DNA of 47,716 bases from Terriglobia bacterium (GCA_025363475.1 JANYDS010000041.1:1-47716); one strand, 5' to 3'. Shown: positions 1 to 8,516, numbered from the stretch's first letter. Notes: generated from the sequence alone by a model not told the origin. Numbers and translations: made by a program.

Positions 1-241
1 CCCCAAACCCCCGGGATTTAGCGCCGTTTTTACCGGAATGGATCATTTTTGCTTTTGCTTCTGCATCAGTATTCCGTACACTGGAAACGCTTGATTAGGA
101 GGATAGGGCAACGCAGGGATGCGACCCGAGCGCCGATTCAAGTCCGGAATGGATGACGGTCTCACGCCCGCCTCCTGTTAACCCGCCGCCACGCGATCTA
201 AGGACGGTCATTTTTTTGTCCAACCGATGGGGTCCACTTCA
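1..241 (+). mobile_element. IS3-family element, right-end remnant (left copy)
   Basis: This stretch is the reverse complement of the non-coding tail of the IS copy at the other end of the window, differing by about seven substitutions and one single-base indel. It ends with GGGTCCACTTCA at 241, and sequence identity between the two copies stops exactly there. The TG...CA type end fits IS3-family elements. The transposase would lie to the left, outside the window. The copy interrupts the acylase gene that reads into it from the right. The divergence between copies suggests they are not a very recent pair. Confidence 0.8.
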
Positions 242-838
242 TGGAGCCCGTGGGTTCGGGCGCCGGAAGGTATTCCAGTTCACGATTTTGCGCCTGCAAA
301 ACAGGACTCTTGCCATAGAAAGCCTGCAGCCGGTCCAGATTGATCACGCGTTCGATATCCTCGCCAATACTGCCTTCCGTAAATGACAGCGCCATCCAGG
401 GTTCAAAGCGCCTAATCACGCGAGGCTTTACGTCCGGATGTTTGGACAGATAGAAATTCAGACCATCCGCGAACGCATTCATCAAGGCCTTCAGTGACGC
501 CGGGCTGGCAGCATACTGCGTCTTCAGATCAGCGGGGTCAATGAAGAGTTTCATGCGCAGATCCTGCCATATCTTCGATTCACCCTCGGTTTCCGCCAGC
601 CGACCCAGAGCATTGATGTAGTTGGTTTCAACGCGGTTGAAATCATCTTCCGCCTGCGCGTAAACGGCACCAAAAACAGCATCTGCATCGGTCTTGCCAT
701 AAACGTGGGCGATGCCCCAGTCATCACGGATGATGGTGATTCCAGTCGCCTGGTGCTGCCAGTGTTTGATTTCGGTTTTAGATGGCGCGGCGAAGAGGGG
801 GAAGACGGTCAGGACAAACAGGATGCGTTTTTTCTCAT
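198..838 (-). pseudogene. Penicillin-acylase family (peptidase S45) N-terminal part, frameshifted and IS-truncated
   Basis: The reading shows a hydrophobic leader (ILFVLTVFPLFAA), then the S45 alpha-chain pattern with ITIIRDDWGIAHVYGKT and a GAVYAQAEDDFNRVE-like block. S45 enzymes are exported amidases that self-cleave to expose a Ser nucleophile on the beta chain; that region is missing here. Only about 200 residues remain before the IS at 241, and the frame runs into the IS and stops at 198. The natural start appears to be the ATG at 838, overlapping the rlmA stop as ATGA, but it is one base out of frame: the run of six A after ATGAG would need seven. No other good start codon is seen. The substrate (beta-lactam, acyl-homoserine lactone or other amide) cannot be told. 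Confidence 0.8.
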
Positions 839-1620
839 ATCGATGATGTCTCTCGTTTGCGGAACAGCAGTAAATCCAGGCTGAAGGTAACGCGCGCGGC
901 GGTGGCTTCGCGCGGCTGCAATGGCCGGTAGATGGAATGCAGAACGTCGCTGACGGCTGAGGCATCGAGTTCAGCAATGGTCGTAGTGCGCTTGTGATCG
1001 GTGAAGATGAAGTTCGGTTCAAAGTCAGCCAGTGTCCGCTCGACACGGTCCCGGCCCGTACCACGGAGTTCAATCAGGTCATCGGGCGCCGGAAGCCCCA
1101 CCAGCACCAATCCGTCCGGCTGCAGCAGGCGGCGGAATTCGGCCGGGTTCATGCGTCCCGTGATGGAGAGAATCACCGAAAAAGTCAGATCCTGATAAGG
1201 AATGAAGCGGTCCGCATTGGCCACAATCCATTCACAGCCCGGGTAACGGCGGGCAGCCGAATCGATGGCGGGAATAGAAATATCCACACCATGCGCCTGG
1301 CAACCGGTCTGGGCCGCCAGCGTGCCGAGGTAGAAACCATCACCGCAACCTGCATCCAGCACGACATCTCGCGGCCCGGTATCGGTAATTTCCGCAATGG
1401 CCTGTTGCAGCGGAGCCGTATAACCCAGGTCATGAAGGCGTCGGCGAGCGGCTACCGCTTCAGTGGTATCGCCAGGTTGTTTCGAACGCCGGTCTTGCGG
1501 TTGCAGCAGATTCACGTACCCGCTGCGGGCGGTATCAAACGAATGTCCCTTCGGACAAGAAAACGTACGGACAGCGCGTGCCAGAGGCAGGTGGCAGTCG
1601 CGGACCGGACACAAGAGCAT
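835..1620 (-). CDS. rlmA: 23S rRNA (guanine-N1)-methyltransferase RlmA-type
   Basis: This is an S-adenosylmethionine-dependent methyltransferase of the RlmA family, which methylates a guanine in helix 35 of 23S rRNA (G745 in E. coli). The N-terminus has a zinc-site pattern (C4, C9, C22, H26) followed by GHSFDTARSGYVNLL, a hallmark of the family. The SAM-binding loop is VVLDAGCGDGFYLGTLA. I chose the ATG at 1620, because the in-frame TTG at 1629 falls inside a TAAACT box. At about 261 aa the length is normal for the family. The stop overlaps the ATG of the acylase pseudogene, so the two were probably co-transcribed. Family assignment is firm; the exact G745 or G748 specificity is not resolved. 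Confidence 0.88.
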   Translation of the reverse strand: MLLCPVRDCHLPLARAVRTFSCPKGHSFDTARSGYVNLLQPQDRRSKQPGDTTEAVAARRRLHDLGYTAPLQQAIAEITDTGPRDVVLDAGCGDGFYLGTLAAQTGCQAHGVDISIPAIDSAARRYPGCEWIVANADRFIPYQDLTFSVILSITGRMNPAEFRRLLQPDGLVLVGLPAPDDLIELRGTGRDRVERTLADFEPNFIFTDHKRTTTIAELDASAVSDVLHSIYRPLQPREATAARVTFSLDLLLFRKRETSSI

Positions 1621-1628
1621 TGGCTTCA

Positions 1629-1634
1629 AGTTTA
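1629..1634 (-). promoter_or_regulatory. Putative -10 box TAAACT for rlmA
   Basis: TAAACT on the minus strand lies 8 bases before the chosen ATG at 1620, with no Shine-Dalgarno sequence between. The same arrangement recurs at several other genes in this window, so I read it as a -10 box giving a very short or absent leader. No convincing -35 box is visible. Confidence 0.4.
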
Positions 1635-1650
1635 GCGGACCGGATCTAAA

Positions 1651-2160
1651 ATGCCGGAGCGTGCGAAACTGGCATCGGTCCTCCCATTGCGCCAGTTATC
1701 CAAACGAACCCAATACGGTCTGCGGGCACTTTACGCCCTGGCGGCCAACCATGGCGGCGGCCCCGTGCTCATCACGAAGCTTTCGGAAGAAGAAGTGATT
1801 CCGAAGAAATTTCTGGAACAGATTCTGCTTTCCTTGAAAGCGGCCGGCCTGGTGGAGAGCAAGAAGGGCAAAGGCGGCGGCTATCGGCTGGCCAAACCGC
1901 CCGAAGCGATCTCCCTGGCAATGGTGATCCGCATCATGGAAGGCCCTCTGGCTCCCCTGCCCTGCGCCAGCGAGACGCAGTTCCGCAAGTGCGATGAATG
2001 CGTGGATATCGAAACGTGTGGCACCCGCATGGTGATGCGCGAAGTGCGGGATGCGACGGCTGCGATTCTGGAACGGACCACTCTCGCCGCCGTCTGCCGC
2101 AGAGTAGAGACGGCGCGCCGGGAGCAGTCCGGCTTTATGGCGTTCACTTATGAAATCTGA
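1651..2160 (+). CDS. Rrf2-family transcriptional regulator with Cys cluster
   Basis: The protein shows the Rrf2 winged-helix pattern: LSKRTQYGLRALYALA near residue 16, then a recognition-helix region and wing with SKKGKGGGYRLAKPP near residues 70-85. Four cysteines (C105, C114, C117, C123) lie where IscR-, NsrR- and RirA-type members bind an iron-sulfur cluster, although the spacing is not that of IscR. Length (169 aa) is normal. It probably senses redox, iron or NO and controls nearby or distant genes. The stop overlaps the start of the hydratase-family gene by 11 bases, so the two form one transcript. The start has no obvious ribosome binding site. The target genes cannot be inferred. Confidence 0.88.
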   Translation: MPERAKLASVLPLRQLSKRTQYGLRALYALAANHGGGPVLITKLSEEEVIPKKFLEQILLSLKAAGLVESKKGKGGGYRLAKPPEAISLAMVIRIMEGPLAPLPCASETQFRKCDECVDIETCGTRMVMREVRDATAAILERTTLAAVCRRVETARREQSGFMAFTYEI

Positions 2161-2935
2161 TTACGAAGGGCTGGCACGGAAGCTGCTCGATGTTTATGAC
2201 AGAGGCGGCACATCGGAAAATCTGGCCGGTCTGGACCTGACGTCAGCCTATGCCGTTGAGGCTGAATTCCGGCGGTTGCGGGAGGCTCAGAGACATCTGG
2301 CGGTGGGGCGCAAAGCGGGTTACGCCAACAAAGCTGTGTGGCGGGCACTAAAGCTTGAAACTCTGGTTTGGGCGCACATGTATGACGATACAGTTCATTA
2401 TTCCCTGAATTGCACGGCGGAATTTGCGCTGGGGTCACTGACCGGGGCCAGGCTGGAACCGGAAATCATCTTCAAACTGAAAGACGCAACAGGGGCAGGT
2501 CTCGAATCAGTGGAATGGCTGGCAATCGGGTTTGAGATCATCGCCTGCCCCTTCCCCGACTGGAAATTTCAACCGGCAGAATTTGTCGCGGCATGGGGTT
2601 TGCATCGCAACTTAATCATCGGCCAGCCCTGCCCGGTAATGGCGGAGAACATTCCGGCACTGTCAGAGCAACTAGCGAATTTCAAACTCAGGCTCTTGCG
2701 TAACGATGAGTTTGTTGAAGAAGGTGCGGGCCGCAATTCCCTGCGCAGCCCGGCGCTTTGCCTGGCAGAATTTACCAGCGCCGTTCAACGCCAGCCAGCC
2801 TGCGAACCGCTACAGGCAGGAGAACTCTTCAGCAGCGGAACGCTGACGGCCGCCCAGCCAATTCAGGCCGGTGAAACATGGCGTGTAGAACTGGAAGGCG
2901 TGGATATACCAGCGCTCAGTTTGCTCGTGCGTTAG
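2150..2935 (+). CDS. 2-keto-4-pentenoate hydratase / fumarylacetoacetate hydrolase-like protein
   Basis: This 261-aa protein has the pattern of the 2-oxopent-4-enoate hydratase family (MhpD-like): an N-terminal helical part with LTSAYAVEAEFRRLREA, a central KAGYANKA segment and the acidic metal-site segment LEPEIIFKL. Family members add water to 2-hydroxydienoates in aromatic meta-cleavage or act on related 2-oxo acids using a divalent metal. No other aromatic-degradation genes are nearby, so the substrate is unknown. Translation is coupled to the Rrf2 gene by an 11-base overlap. The stop is only two bases from the end of a convergent small gene. Confidence 0.8.
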   Translation: MKSDYEGLARKLLDVYDRGGTSENLAGLDLTSAYAVEAEFRRLREAQRHLAVGRKAGYANKAVWRALKLETLVWAHMYDDTVHYSLNCTAEFALGSLTGARLEPEIIFKLKDATGAGLESVEWLAIGFEIIACPFPDWKFQPAEFVAAWGLHRNLIIGQPCPVMAENIPALSEQLANFKLRLLRNDEFVEEGAGRNSLRSPALCLAEFTSAVQRQPACEPLQAGELFSSGTLTAAQPIQAGETWRVELEGVDIPALSLLVR

Positions 2936-2937
2936 AG

Positions 2938-3201
2938 CTATTTCTTAACGCGGCTAAGGATGTAATCGGATGCCGCATCAATCCCCTGCGTTTTTTTGAT
3001 CTGCTGGAACTGATCGAGCGCACCGCGAACGGCACCGGCACGGGCGCTGATGGCTTCGGTTTTCTTCTTGGTGGGCTTGTCCTGAACTTTGACGCTGACC
3101 CGCTGATCCATCAGCCGATTTCGGGCGATACGGTCAGTCAACCGCTCAGCCGGAGTCATCTCAGTATAGGTCTTCTGTTTGATCACTTCGGTATCCGGCA
3201 T
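2938..3201 (-). CDS. Small hypothetical protein, charged and helical
   Basis: This 87-aa reading frame encodes a Lys/Arg/Glu-rich, probably helical protein (EMTPAERLTDRIARNRLMDQ, then KKKTEAISARAGAVRGALDQF, ending ILSRVKK). There is no signal peptide, membrane segment or recognised domain. It fills the space between the convergent hydratase gene (2 bases away) and the DUF4159 gene on the same strand. Its composition looks like a real protein rather than a shadow frame, but no clear Shine-Dalgarno sequence precedes the ATG. The overlapping plus-strand frame looks less protein-like. Confidence 0.6.
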   Translation of the reverse strand: MPDTEVIKQKTYTEMTPAERLTDRIARNRLMDQRVSVKVQDKPTKKKTEAISARAGAVRGALDQFQQIKKTQGIDAASDYILSRVKK

Positions 3202-3267
3202 AATTCCAGTGTCGCAGACGCGGAGTCGCCGCGTCCTGTTATCTCATAAGCGCATCGTGAACGACGC

Positions 3268-4104
3268 CTAATGCGTCATCGCATAAATCAGGTAATTTAT
3301 GCCGTAGCGGTAGGCCAGAGCGGTCATCTGCGCAGGATATTGCGGCGAATCCGCGTATTCCCAGGCATCCCCGATGTCAGTGTTGTAGTTGATCGCCACC
3401 ACCATCCGGTTCTGGTCATCATAGATGGCGCGCCAAGCGGGAGCGGTTCCAAAAGGCTGTTGCACAACCGCCGTACCGCCCGGCCCCATGCGCAGATGCC
3501 GCGTGCCGGGGATGAACGTCCGGTCCTTTTCTTCGATGTCGTAGAGCACATGCATCACGGCATCACCCGTCGCGATATCCGAGATGGGCCGGCCAGGGAG
3601 CACCCGCTGCATGGTGCTGCGGAAATTCTCCCACTGTTCAGGATTGGGCCCCCAGAAATCATCGACCACCAAAAATCCGCCGCGTGTCAGGTACTCGCGC
3701 AACCGCAACACTTCAGCATTGTCGAGGCGCCACCAACCCACCTGCGTGGCGTAAACCCAGGGGAAATTCAGCAGTCGGTCATCGGTAAAACGGAAGTGCC
3801 GCGGGTCGCCCGTATCGACGCGAGTCAGACGCTGCACTCCGGACGAAAAATGTTCATCGGAATCAGGCCAGTCCACCGGCCACCAGCCCGAGGCGTTGCC
3901 ATTGCGGGATGAGAACCCAAAGCCGCGGTGGTATTCAGGGGCATCAGTATATTCAGCGCGAATGAAGTGGAACTCCGCCCCTGTGGGGAAAGTGGCAGCG
4001 GGCGCTTCGTCGTGACCTGAAAAGCGCAGACCACCGCCAAAGCGCTGGGCGAGGCCGAAACCCGCCAGCAGAAGCAGCGCGGCGATGAGAGCGCACAGGC
4101 GCAT
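3268..4104 (-). CDS. Secreted DUF4159 domain protein
   Basis: The 278-aa product starts with a clear signal peptide (MRLCALIAALLLLAGFGLAQ). The rest matches the DUF4159 pattern, a glutamine-amidotransferase-like fold of unknown function: EFHFIRAEYTD, SGWWPVDWPDSDEHF, a region around LREYLTRGGFLVVDDFWG, and a C-terminal NYNTDIGDAWEYAD. The start at 4104 is chosen over the upstream ATG at 4149 because it places the signal peptide at the N-terminus and has a purine-rich stretch (GAAGAGAATGAAG) upstream. In many genomes DUF4159 genes accompany MoxR/DUF58 clusters; none is present here, so its role is open. Confidence 0.82.
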   Translation of the reverse strand: MRLCALIAALLLLAGFGLAQRFGGGLRFSGHDEAPAATFPTGAEFHFIRAEYTDAPEYHRGFGFSSRNGNASGWWPVDWPDSDEHFSSGVQRLTRVDTGDPRHFRFTDDRLLNFPWVYATQVGWWRLDNAEVLRLREYLTRGGFLVVDDFWGPNPEQWENFRSTMQRVLPGRPISDIATGDAVMHVLYDIEEKDRTFIPGTRHLRMGPGGTAVVQQPFGTAPAWRAIYDDQNRMVVAINYNTDIGDAWEYADSPQYPAQMTALAYRYGINYLIYAMTH

Positions 4105-4154
4105 AGCTTCATTCTCTTCGATTGGCCACGCCCGGTAAGGCACAATCAATAGAA

Positions 4155-4430
4155 ATGTGGCGCAGGCTCAGGAAAAGTATGTTCGCAGTACTCGCAGCGC
4201 TGCTCGTCTTCTACGTGGTGGATGATCTGTACGCCCGTGCGCGCAGCAACCCTTACTCGGACGTTCCGGTGGACCGTATGTTCGCCATGGAAAACCGCTG
4301 GGGCGGCACGGAATACAGCGTAGGCAAAAGCGGCTATGAACGCTGTGTCTTTTCCGTGTTCCCGCACTTTGGCTACGTGCCCTGCTGGTATTTGAAGACG
4401 CAGGATGTGCGCTACATTCACGTGGGCTGA
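4155..4430 (+). CDS. Small membrane-anchored hypothetical protein
   Basis: The product is 91 aa if started at the ATG at 4155. It has one hydrophobic segment near residues 8-24 ([14 protein letters not shown]), then an extracytoplasmic part with two cysteines ([20 protein letters not shown]) that could pair. No known function is recognised. The gene is divergent from the DUF4159 gene, with 50 bases between starts, and its 3' end overlaps the end of the pta gene on the other strand by 13 bases. An earlier ATG at 4122 is possible but would put charged residues before the anchor. Confidence 0.65.
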   Translation: MWRRLRKSMFAVLAALLVFYVVDDLYARARSNPYSDVPVDRMFAMENRWGGTEYSVGKSGYERCVFSVFPHFGYVPCWYLKTQDVRYIHVG

Positions 4431-5395
4431 CAGGCCGTAAAGACAGCCGTGTAGTAAATGCTGTCGACCGAAGCGCCCCGCGAAAGATCATTGGCAGGCC
4501 GGGCCAGACCCTGCAAAATCGGCCCGATAGCTAATGCCCCGCCCAACCGCTCCGTCAATTTATAACCAATATTGGCAGCCGAAAGATTAGGAAAAATCAA
4601 CGTATTCGTCCGCCCTGCCACATGAGAACCAGGTGCTTTAGACAAAGCGACATCTGGCACCAGCGCAGCATCCAGTTGCATTTCGCCATCCACCGCCAGC
4701 CCCGGTTCGCGCTCACGGATCAGCGCCAGCGCACTGGTAACTTTCACCACTTCCGCATGCCGCGCACTGCCCATCGTGGAGAACGAAAGCAACGCCACCG
4801 CAGGTTCACTTCCCAAAAACTGCGCAGCCGTATGCGCTGTGGCAATCGCGATGTCTGCCAGCTGTTCCGCAGTAGGGTCAATCACCACCGCGCAATCAGC
4901 AAACACCATCGCTCCATTGCTGCCAAAGGCCGGATTGCTGTGAACCATCAGGAACGCCCCGGAAATGGTGCGCACTCCCGGTGCCGGGCCAATCGCCGCA
5001 AGTGCCGCGCGAACCGTTTGCGCCGTAGTGCAGACGCAACCGCCAACCGTCCCATGCGCGTCCCCAAGAGCGACCATCAGTGACGCAAAAAACAGCGGCT
5101 TCCGCGCAATATTATCCGCATCCTCTTCGGTCACCAGTTTCGATGCCCGCCGCTGGTGATAATGAGCGGCATAATCACGCAGGCGCGGTGAGCTGGGCGG
5201 GTAAACAGTTTCGATGCCCAACACCGTATTGGCAGAGATGAGAACAGGTTCCAGCAGGCCGTCAGCCTTCAACTGCCGGGCCGCCGCAATCACGCGCGGA
5301 TCGTAACCTTCCGGGAACACGATACGGCGCTTCGCGACGCGGGCGCGGTCCTTCAACCGGGCCAGTACGGGGTGCTCGTCTCTTTGATCGCCCAT
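4418..5395 (-). CDS. pta: Phosphate acetyltransferase family protein
   Basis: The 325-aa product has the catalytic domain of the phosphate acetyl/butyryltransferase family: [19 protein letters not shown] at the N-terminus, [19 protein letters not shown] in the middle, and [19 protein letters not shown] then [19 protein letters not shown] near the end. These are the expected PTA_PTB motifs. It interconverts acetyl-CoA and acetyl phosphate in the cytoplasm. No acetate kinase is in the window. It lacks the long N-terminal P-loop domain of E. coli Pta and is of the short type. The start ATG sits inside a 12-base tandem repeat shared with the end of the upstream transporter gene. Confidence 0.88.
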   Translation of the reverse strand: MGDQRDEHPVLARLKDRARVAKRRIVFPEGYDPRVIAAARQLKADGLLEPVLISANTVLGIETVYPPSSPRLRDYAAHYHQRRASKLVTEEDADNIARKPLFFASLMVALGDAHGTVGGCVCTTAQTVRAALAAIGPAPGVRTISGAFLMVHSNPAFGSNGAMVFADCAVVIDPTAEQLADIAIATAHTAAQFLGSEPAVALLSFSTMGSARHAEVVKVTSALALIREREPGLAVDGEMQLDAALVPDVALSKAPGSHVAGRTNTLIFPNLSAANIGYKLTERLGGALAIGPILQGLARPANDLSRGASVDSIYYTAVFTACQPT

Positions 5396-5418
5396 CTAAT
5401 CGCCCATCTAATCGCCCA
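5387..5418. repeat. 12-base tandem repeat at the AI-2E/pta junction
   Basis: The unit ATCGCCCATCTA occurs twice, followed by a third partial copy (ATCGCCCA). On the coding strand this reads GGCGATTAGATG repeated. It encodes the last two codons and stop of the AI-2E gene and then an ATG; the extra copy creates a three-codon mini-ORF (Met-Gly-Asp-stop) just ahead of the real pta start at 5395. Confidence 0.9.
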
Positions 5419-6580
5419 GAAACCTTCCATAAGGTCTGAGCGCCGCAACGTTATCGAAAACAGCCTTAATACCTGCTGTGATCGGGATGGCCAGTAACAG
5501 GCCCGGCGCATCCCAAAGAAAGCCCCAGAACATCAATGAAAACGTGACTACCAGCGGGTTCAAATGCACCCGCGCTCCCACAATCTTGGGATAAAGCACA
5601 TTCATCGCAATCAGATGCAGGCTCAGCACAATAAAGAACGCGAAGAAAATATCTTTGCCCGGTTCGCCTTCCGCAAGTGAAGCAAGCACCGGCGGCAAGA
5701 ACGCCAGCGGCATTCCAACATAAGGCACAAGGCTCAGAAAGCCGCTCAGGGTGCCCACCACGAAGGGGTAAGGCAGTTGAATGAAAGCGAAAGCGATCCA
5801 GCTGACCGTGGCCAGGATAACGCCAATCAGGAAGTTACCCACTACAAAAGCGCGGGCCATTTCGGCCACTCCTTCGAGGCTTCGCGAGGCGGCGACACGA
5901 TCTGACCCTTCAAAAAACCGCAGGAAACTTCGGTAGATATGGTCGCGCCAGCTCAGCATGAAATACACCAGAAAAGGCACAAACGAAGCCATCAGAATGA
6001 ATTCGTAAACGGTACCGAGGCGGGCATAAATATAATCCGCAATGGGGTTACGGTCTTCGTGGATGCGGACTTCCGTAATGGCCCCCGGCAAAGGTGCTGC
6101 AGTTGCAACGGGGGGCGAAGCGTCTTTCCTGCTGCGCTTAACAACCGGACGGGATGGTGGTATCGACACAGCGTCCTGCCGGCGTTCCGGCACAACCAGA
6201 CGGCGAGCCGAATCTTCCACGCTCTGAATGCGGTCTGAAACACCGTTGATCAGACCGCCCAGATGGAGCCGAAAGGCGGGGACGTCTCCGGCAAGTCCAG
6301 AAAGCTGATTCCACGCTGCAAGGCCGCCAAAGTAAAGCACCAGGATCGCGACCAGACACACCACAAACGTCGAAATCGCCCGCGGCACCTTAAGCCGGAT
6401 CAGCAAACCCACAAACGGTTCCAGAATCAGCGCGATGATGATGGCAATCGTGGCGGTGATGAAAACAACGCGCCCAAGATAAAGAATAGCCAGCACCACA
6501 CCAGCCGCAATCACAGGCAAAGCATAGCCGTGTACCTGCTGCTGGAATCCCGGAGTTGTTTCTCTGCGCGTTCCGATCAT
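5408..6580 (-). CDS. AI-2E family transporter (PerM-like permease)
   Basis: This 390-aa membrane protein has the AI-2E family layout: two or three hydrophobic helices at the N-terminus (VIAAGVVLAILYLG; ATIAIIIALILEPFVGLLI), a soluble loop (residues about 110-200, here rich in Pro, Lys and Arg), then a C-terminal bundle with PYPFVVGTLSGFLSLVPYVG, which is typical of the family. Members export small molecules or exchange ions; few have known substrates, and the autoinducer-2 name should not be taken literally. It is co-directional with pta (12 bases apart) and divergent from ruvX. Confidence 0.85.
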   Translation of the reverse strand: MIGTRRETTPGFQQQVHGYALPVIAAGVVLAILYLGRVVFITATIAIIIALILEPFVGLLIRLKVPRAISTFVVCLVAILVLYFGGLAAWNQLSGLAGDVPAFRLHLGGLINGVSDRIQSVEDSARRLVVPERRQDAVSIPPSRPVVKRSRKDASPPVATAAPLPGAITEVRIHEDRNPIADYIYARLGTVYEFILMASFVPFLVYFMLSWRDHIYRSFLRFFEGSDRVAASRSLEGVAEMARAFVVGNFLIGVILATVSWIAFAFIQLPYPFVVGTLSGFLSLVPYVGMPLAFLPPVLASLAEGEPGKDIFFAFFIVLSLHLIAMNVLYPKIVGARVHLNPLVVTFSLMFWGFLWDAPGLLLAIPITAGIKAVFDNVAALRPYGRFLGD

Positions 6581-6623
6581 CCCCTGGCCTTATCCGTTCC
6601 CTGAGACTAACATGACAAGACCA

Positions 6624-6629
6624 TACAAT
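6624..6629 (+). promoter_or_regulatory. Putative -10 box TACAAT for ruvX
   Basis: TACAAT lies six bases before the GTG at 6636, without a Shine-Dalgarno sequence between. This favours the GTG as the ruvX start over the upstream ATG at 6612 and would make the message leaderless or nearly so. Confidence 0.4.
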
Positions 6630-6635
6630 CGAAGC

Positions 6636-7097
6636 GTGGGAACTACTGACCGCATTCTGGCTCTCGATCTGGGGAAAAAACGTATTGGGCTGGCGCTCAG
6701 CGATGAACTGGGGATTACCGCACAGGGCCTGACGACGCTGGAGCGCGTCGGTCGGCGTGAAGACATTGAGACGCTGCGGCGCCTGACGCTCGAAAAGAAA
6801 ATTACCCTGTTTCTGGTGGGCGATCCGCTGCACATGAGCGGAAACCCCAGCCGGCAGGGCGATTATACCCGTGAGTTTACAAAGGAACTGGAGTATAAAA
6901 CCGGGCTGCCCGTGAAGTTCTGGGATGAACGCTGGACCAGCCGTGAAGCCGAGCGGACTCTGCGCGGTTCCGGAGTTGCGAAAGGCCAGCGCAAGGCCAC
7001 CATTGACCGGTTGTCGGCGGTGATTTTGCTACAAAGTTATTTGGATTCTTTCCCTTCACAACTGGCCGCAGTCTGGCCTGACGAGGAATCGTCATGA
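6636..7097 (+). CDS. ruvX: Putative pre-16S rRNA nuclease / Holliday junction resolvase-like RuvX (YqgF)
   Basis: The protein has the RNase H-like fold motifs of YqgF: RILALDLGKKRIGLALSD at the N-terminus with the first catalytic Asp, FLVGDPLHMSG in the middle, FWDERWTSREAERTL with the second acidic residue and KATIDRLSAVILLQ with the third. Family members process the 5' end of 16S rRNA and resemble Holliday junction resolvases. The start is uncertain: ATG at 6612 gives 161 aa, while GTG at 6636 gives 153 aa, nearer the usual length and placed by a -10-like box. The stop overlaps mltG (ATGA), so translation is coupled. Confidence 0.88.
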   Translation: MGTTDRILALDLGKKRIGLALSDELGITAQGLTTLERVGRREDIETLRRLTLEKKITLFLVGDPLHMSGNPSRQGDYTREFTKELEYKTGLPVKFWDERWTSREAERTLRGSGVAKGQRKATIDRLSAVILLQSYLDSFPSQLAAVWPDEESS

Positions 7098-8074
7098 GGC
7101 TGTTCGCTCTGGCCCTGGTTCTCGCCGCAGTGGGTGTTTTTTGGTTTGTCGGGCAGTTGAACCAGCCGTATCAGGGCTTTTCCGAGCCTGTCTTCGTGGA
7201 ATTCGCCAAAGGGACCAGCACACAGCAGATGGCGAATGAACTGGCTGAAAAAGGCGTCCTGGCCAAACCCTGGCAATTTCTTGCGATCCGTGCGCTGGAG
7301 CGGGAGAAAACGCTGCAGGCGGGTGAATATCAATTCACCAAAGCAGCTTCGCCGCGCGACGTGTTCCGCAGGATTACTCGCGGCGACACGTTTTACCTCG
7401 AACTTCTGGTGCCGGAAGGCTTTAACATGTACGAGATTGCAGAGGCCGCCGGGAAGCTCGGCATCTTGAAGCCCGCGGAGTTTCTGGCCGAAGCGAACAG
7501 CCCTGCTTTGATCCATGACATTGACCCGGCCGCTCCATCCCTCGAAGGCTTTCTGTTCCCCAATAAGTACCGCGTGCGCCGCCATACTTCGCCGCAACAG
7601 CTCTGCCGCATGATGACCGCGGAATTCCGCCAGCGCTGGCTCTCGCTGCACACCACGGCGGATTTACACACTACCCTGACCCTGGCCTCACTTGTGGAAC
7701 GCGAAGCCCGGCGACCGGATGAACGTCCGCTGGTTGCATCGGTATTCAGCAACCGCTTGCGGATTGGCATGAAGCTCGATTGCGACCCTACTACGGTTTA
7801 CGCAGCGCTGCTCCAAAACCGTTATCGCGGGACTATTTACAAATCGGATCTCGCGGATGAAAGTCCCTGGAATACATATCGTCACAGCGGGCTGCCTCCG
7901 GGGCCGATCGCCAATCCGGGGCTGGGTTCCATCCAGGCGGCGCTGGCACCAGCCGAAAGCGCTTTCCTGTACTTCGTGGCCAGAGCCGATGGTTCCGGCG
8001 GCCATACCTTTTCCGAGTCGCTGATGAAACACGCAGCGGCTGTCGCGCAATATCAGCGTGCCACGCATCACTAA
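7094..8074 (+). CDS. mltG: Endolytic murein transglycosylase MltG
   Basis: The 326-aa product has one N-terminal membrane anchor (LFALALVLAAVGVFWFVG), a LysM-like region and the YceG/MltG catalytic domain. The catalytic Glu lies in LASLVEREARRPDERP, followed by MKLDCDPTTVYAAL and the C-terminal SGLPPGPIANPGLGSIQAAL, all signatures of the family. MltG cuts nascent glycan strands at the inner membrane and may terminate their elongation. The ruvX-mltG pairing is common in bacteria. The start overlaps ruvX and the end overlaps the next gene by 17 bases. Confidence 0.92.
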   Translation: MRLFALALVLAAVGVFWFVGQLNQPYQGFSEPVFVEFAKGTSTQQMANELAEKGVLAKPWQFLAIRALEREKTLQAGEYQFTKAASPRDVFRRITRGDTFYLELLVPEGFNMYEIAEAAGKLGILKPAEFLAEANSPALIHDIDPAAPSLEGFLFPNKYRVRRHTSPQQLCRMMTAEFRQRWLSLHTTADLHTTLTLASLVEREARRPDERPLVASVFSNRLRIGMKLDCDPTTVYAALLQNRYRGTIYKSDLADESPWNTYRHSGLPPGPIANPGLGSIQAALAPAESAFLYFVARADGSGGHTFSESLMKHAAAVAQYQRATHH

Positions 8075-8516
8075 AAAACAACGAGTGCGGGAATACGCGG
8101 CAGCGCGCGGGTGGGAGTGTGTCGATGCGGCGGAGTGGAACGAATTGCGGTCTGCGCTGCCGGATGTTTCAGAAAAAATATTGCGGACCGCAGGCCTGCT
8201 CCTCAAACAACCCTGGCGCGGCGTGAACCAGAGCGATCTCAATTCCCTGGAGCTTTCGCTGCGGGAACTGGGGGAGATCTATTCCGCCCATCCGGATCTG
8301 GCTTCGTTCTGCCGCGCCACCGTAATCACAGCGAAAGACCACGCACGCCTCGCCTCGCGAAACAGGCACCAGAGCGAACCCAAACGGGCGCTCAAAGCCC
8401 AGATGGTGGAGTGGATGCTGGTCTGGCTGGGAGATCCTTCGGTGTTTCCGGTTTGGGCCGAAATCCGGCGCGTGCATTTGTCATCGGCTAAAATTAGAGA
8501 TTGTTCAAGCACTTGA
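8058..8516 (+). CDS. Hypothetical protein downstream of mltG
   Basis: This is a 152-aa soluble, charged protein beginning at a GTG that overlaps mltG by 17 bases. The sequence looks helical (DLNSLELSLRELGEIYSAHPDLASF; RALKAQMVEWMLVWLGDP) with an N-terminal basic patch (ITKKQRVREY). No domain is recognised. The overlap on both sides (17 bases with mltG, 16 with the DedA gene) argues that it is a true member of the ruvX-mltG operon. Confidence 0.7.
   Translation: MPRITKKQRVREYAAARGWECVDAAEWNELRSALPDVSEKILRTAGLLLKQPWRGVNQSDLNSLELSLRELGEIYSAHPDLASFCRATVITAKDHARLASRNRHQSEPKRALKAQMVEWMLVWLGDPSVFPVWAEIRRVHLSSAKIRDCSST

Noticed and set aside
839-1073. Upstream extension of the acylase frame
   Set aside because: It is antisense-free but lies within the rlmA coding region in another frame and lacks acylase similarity; the leader peptide begins at about 838.
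3281-3302. Perfect inverted repeat GCATAAAT-caggta-ATTTATGC
   Set aside because: It lies inside the 3' coding end of the DUF4159 gene and has no T run, so it is likely chance rather than a terminator or operator.
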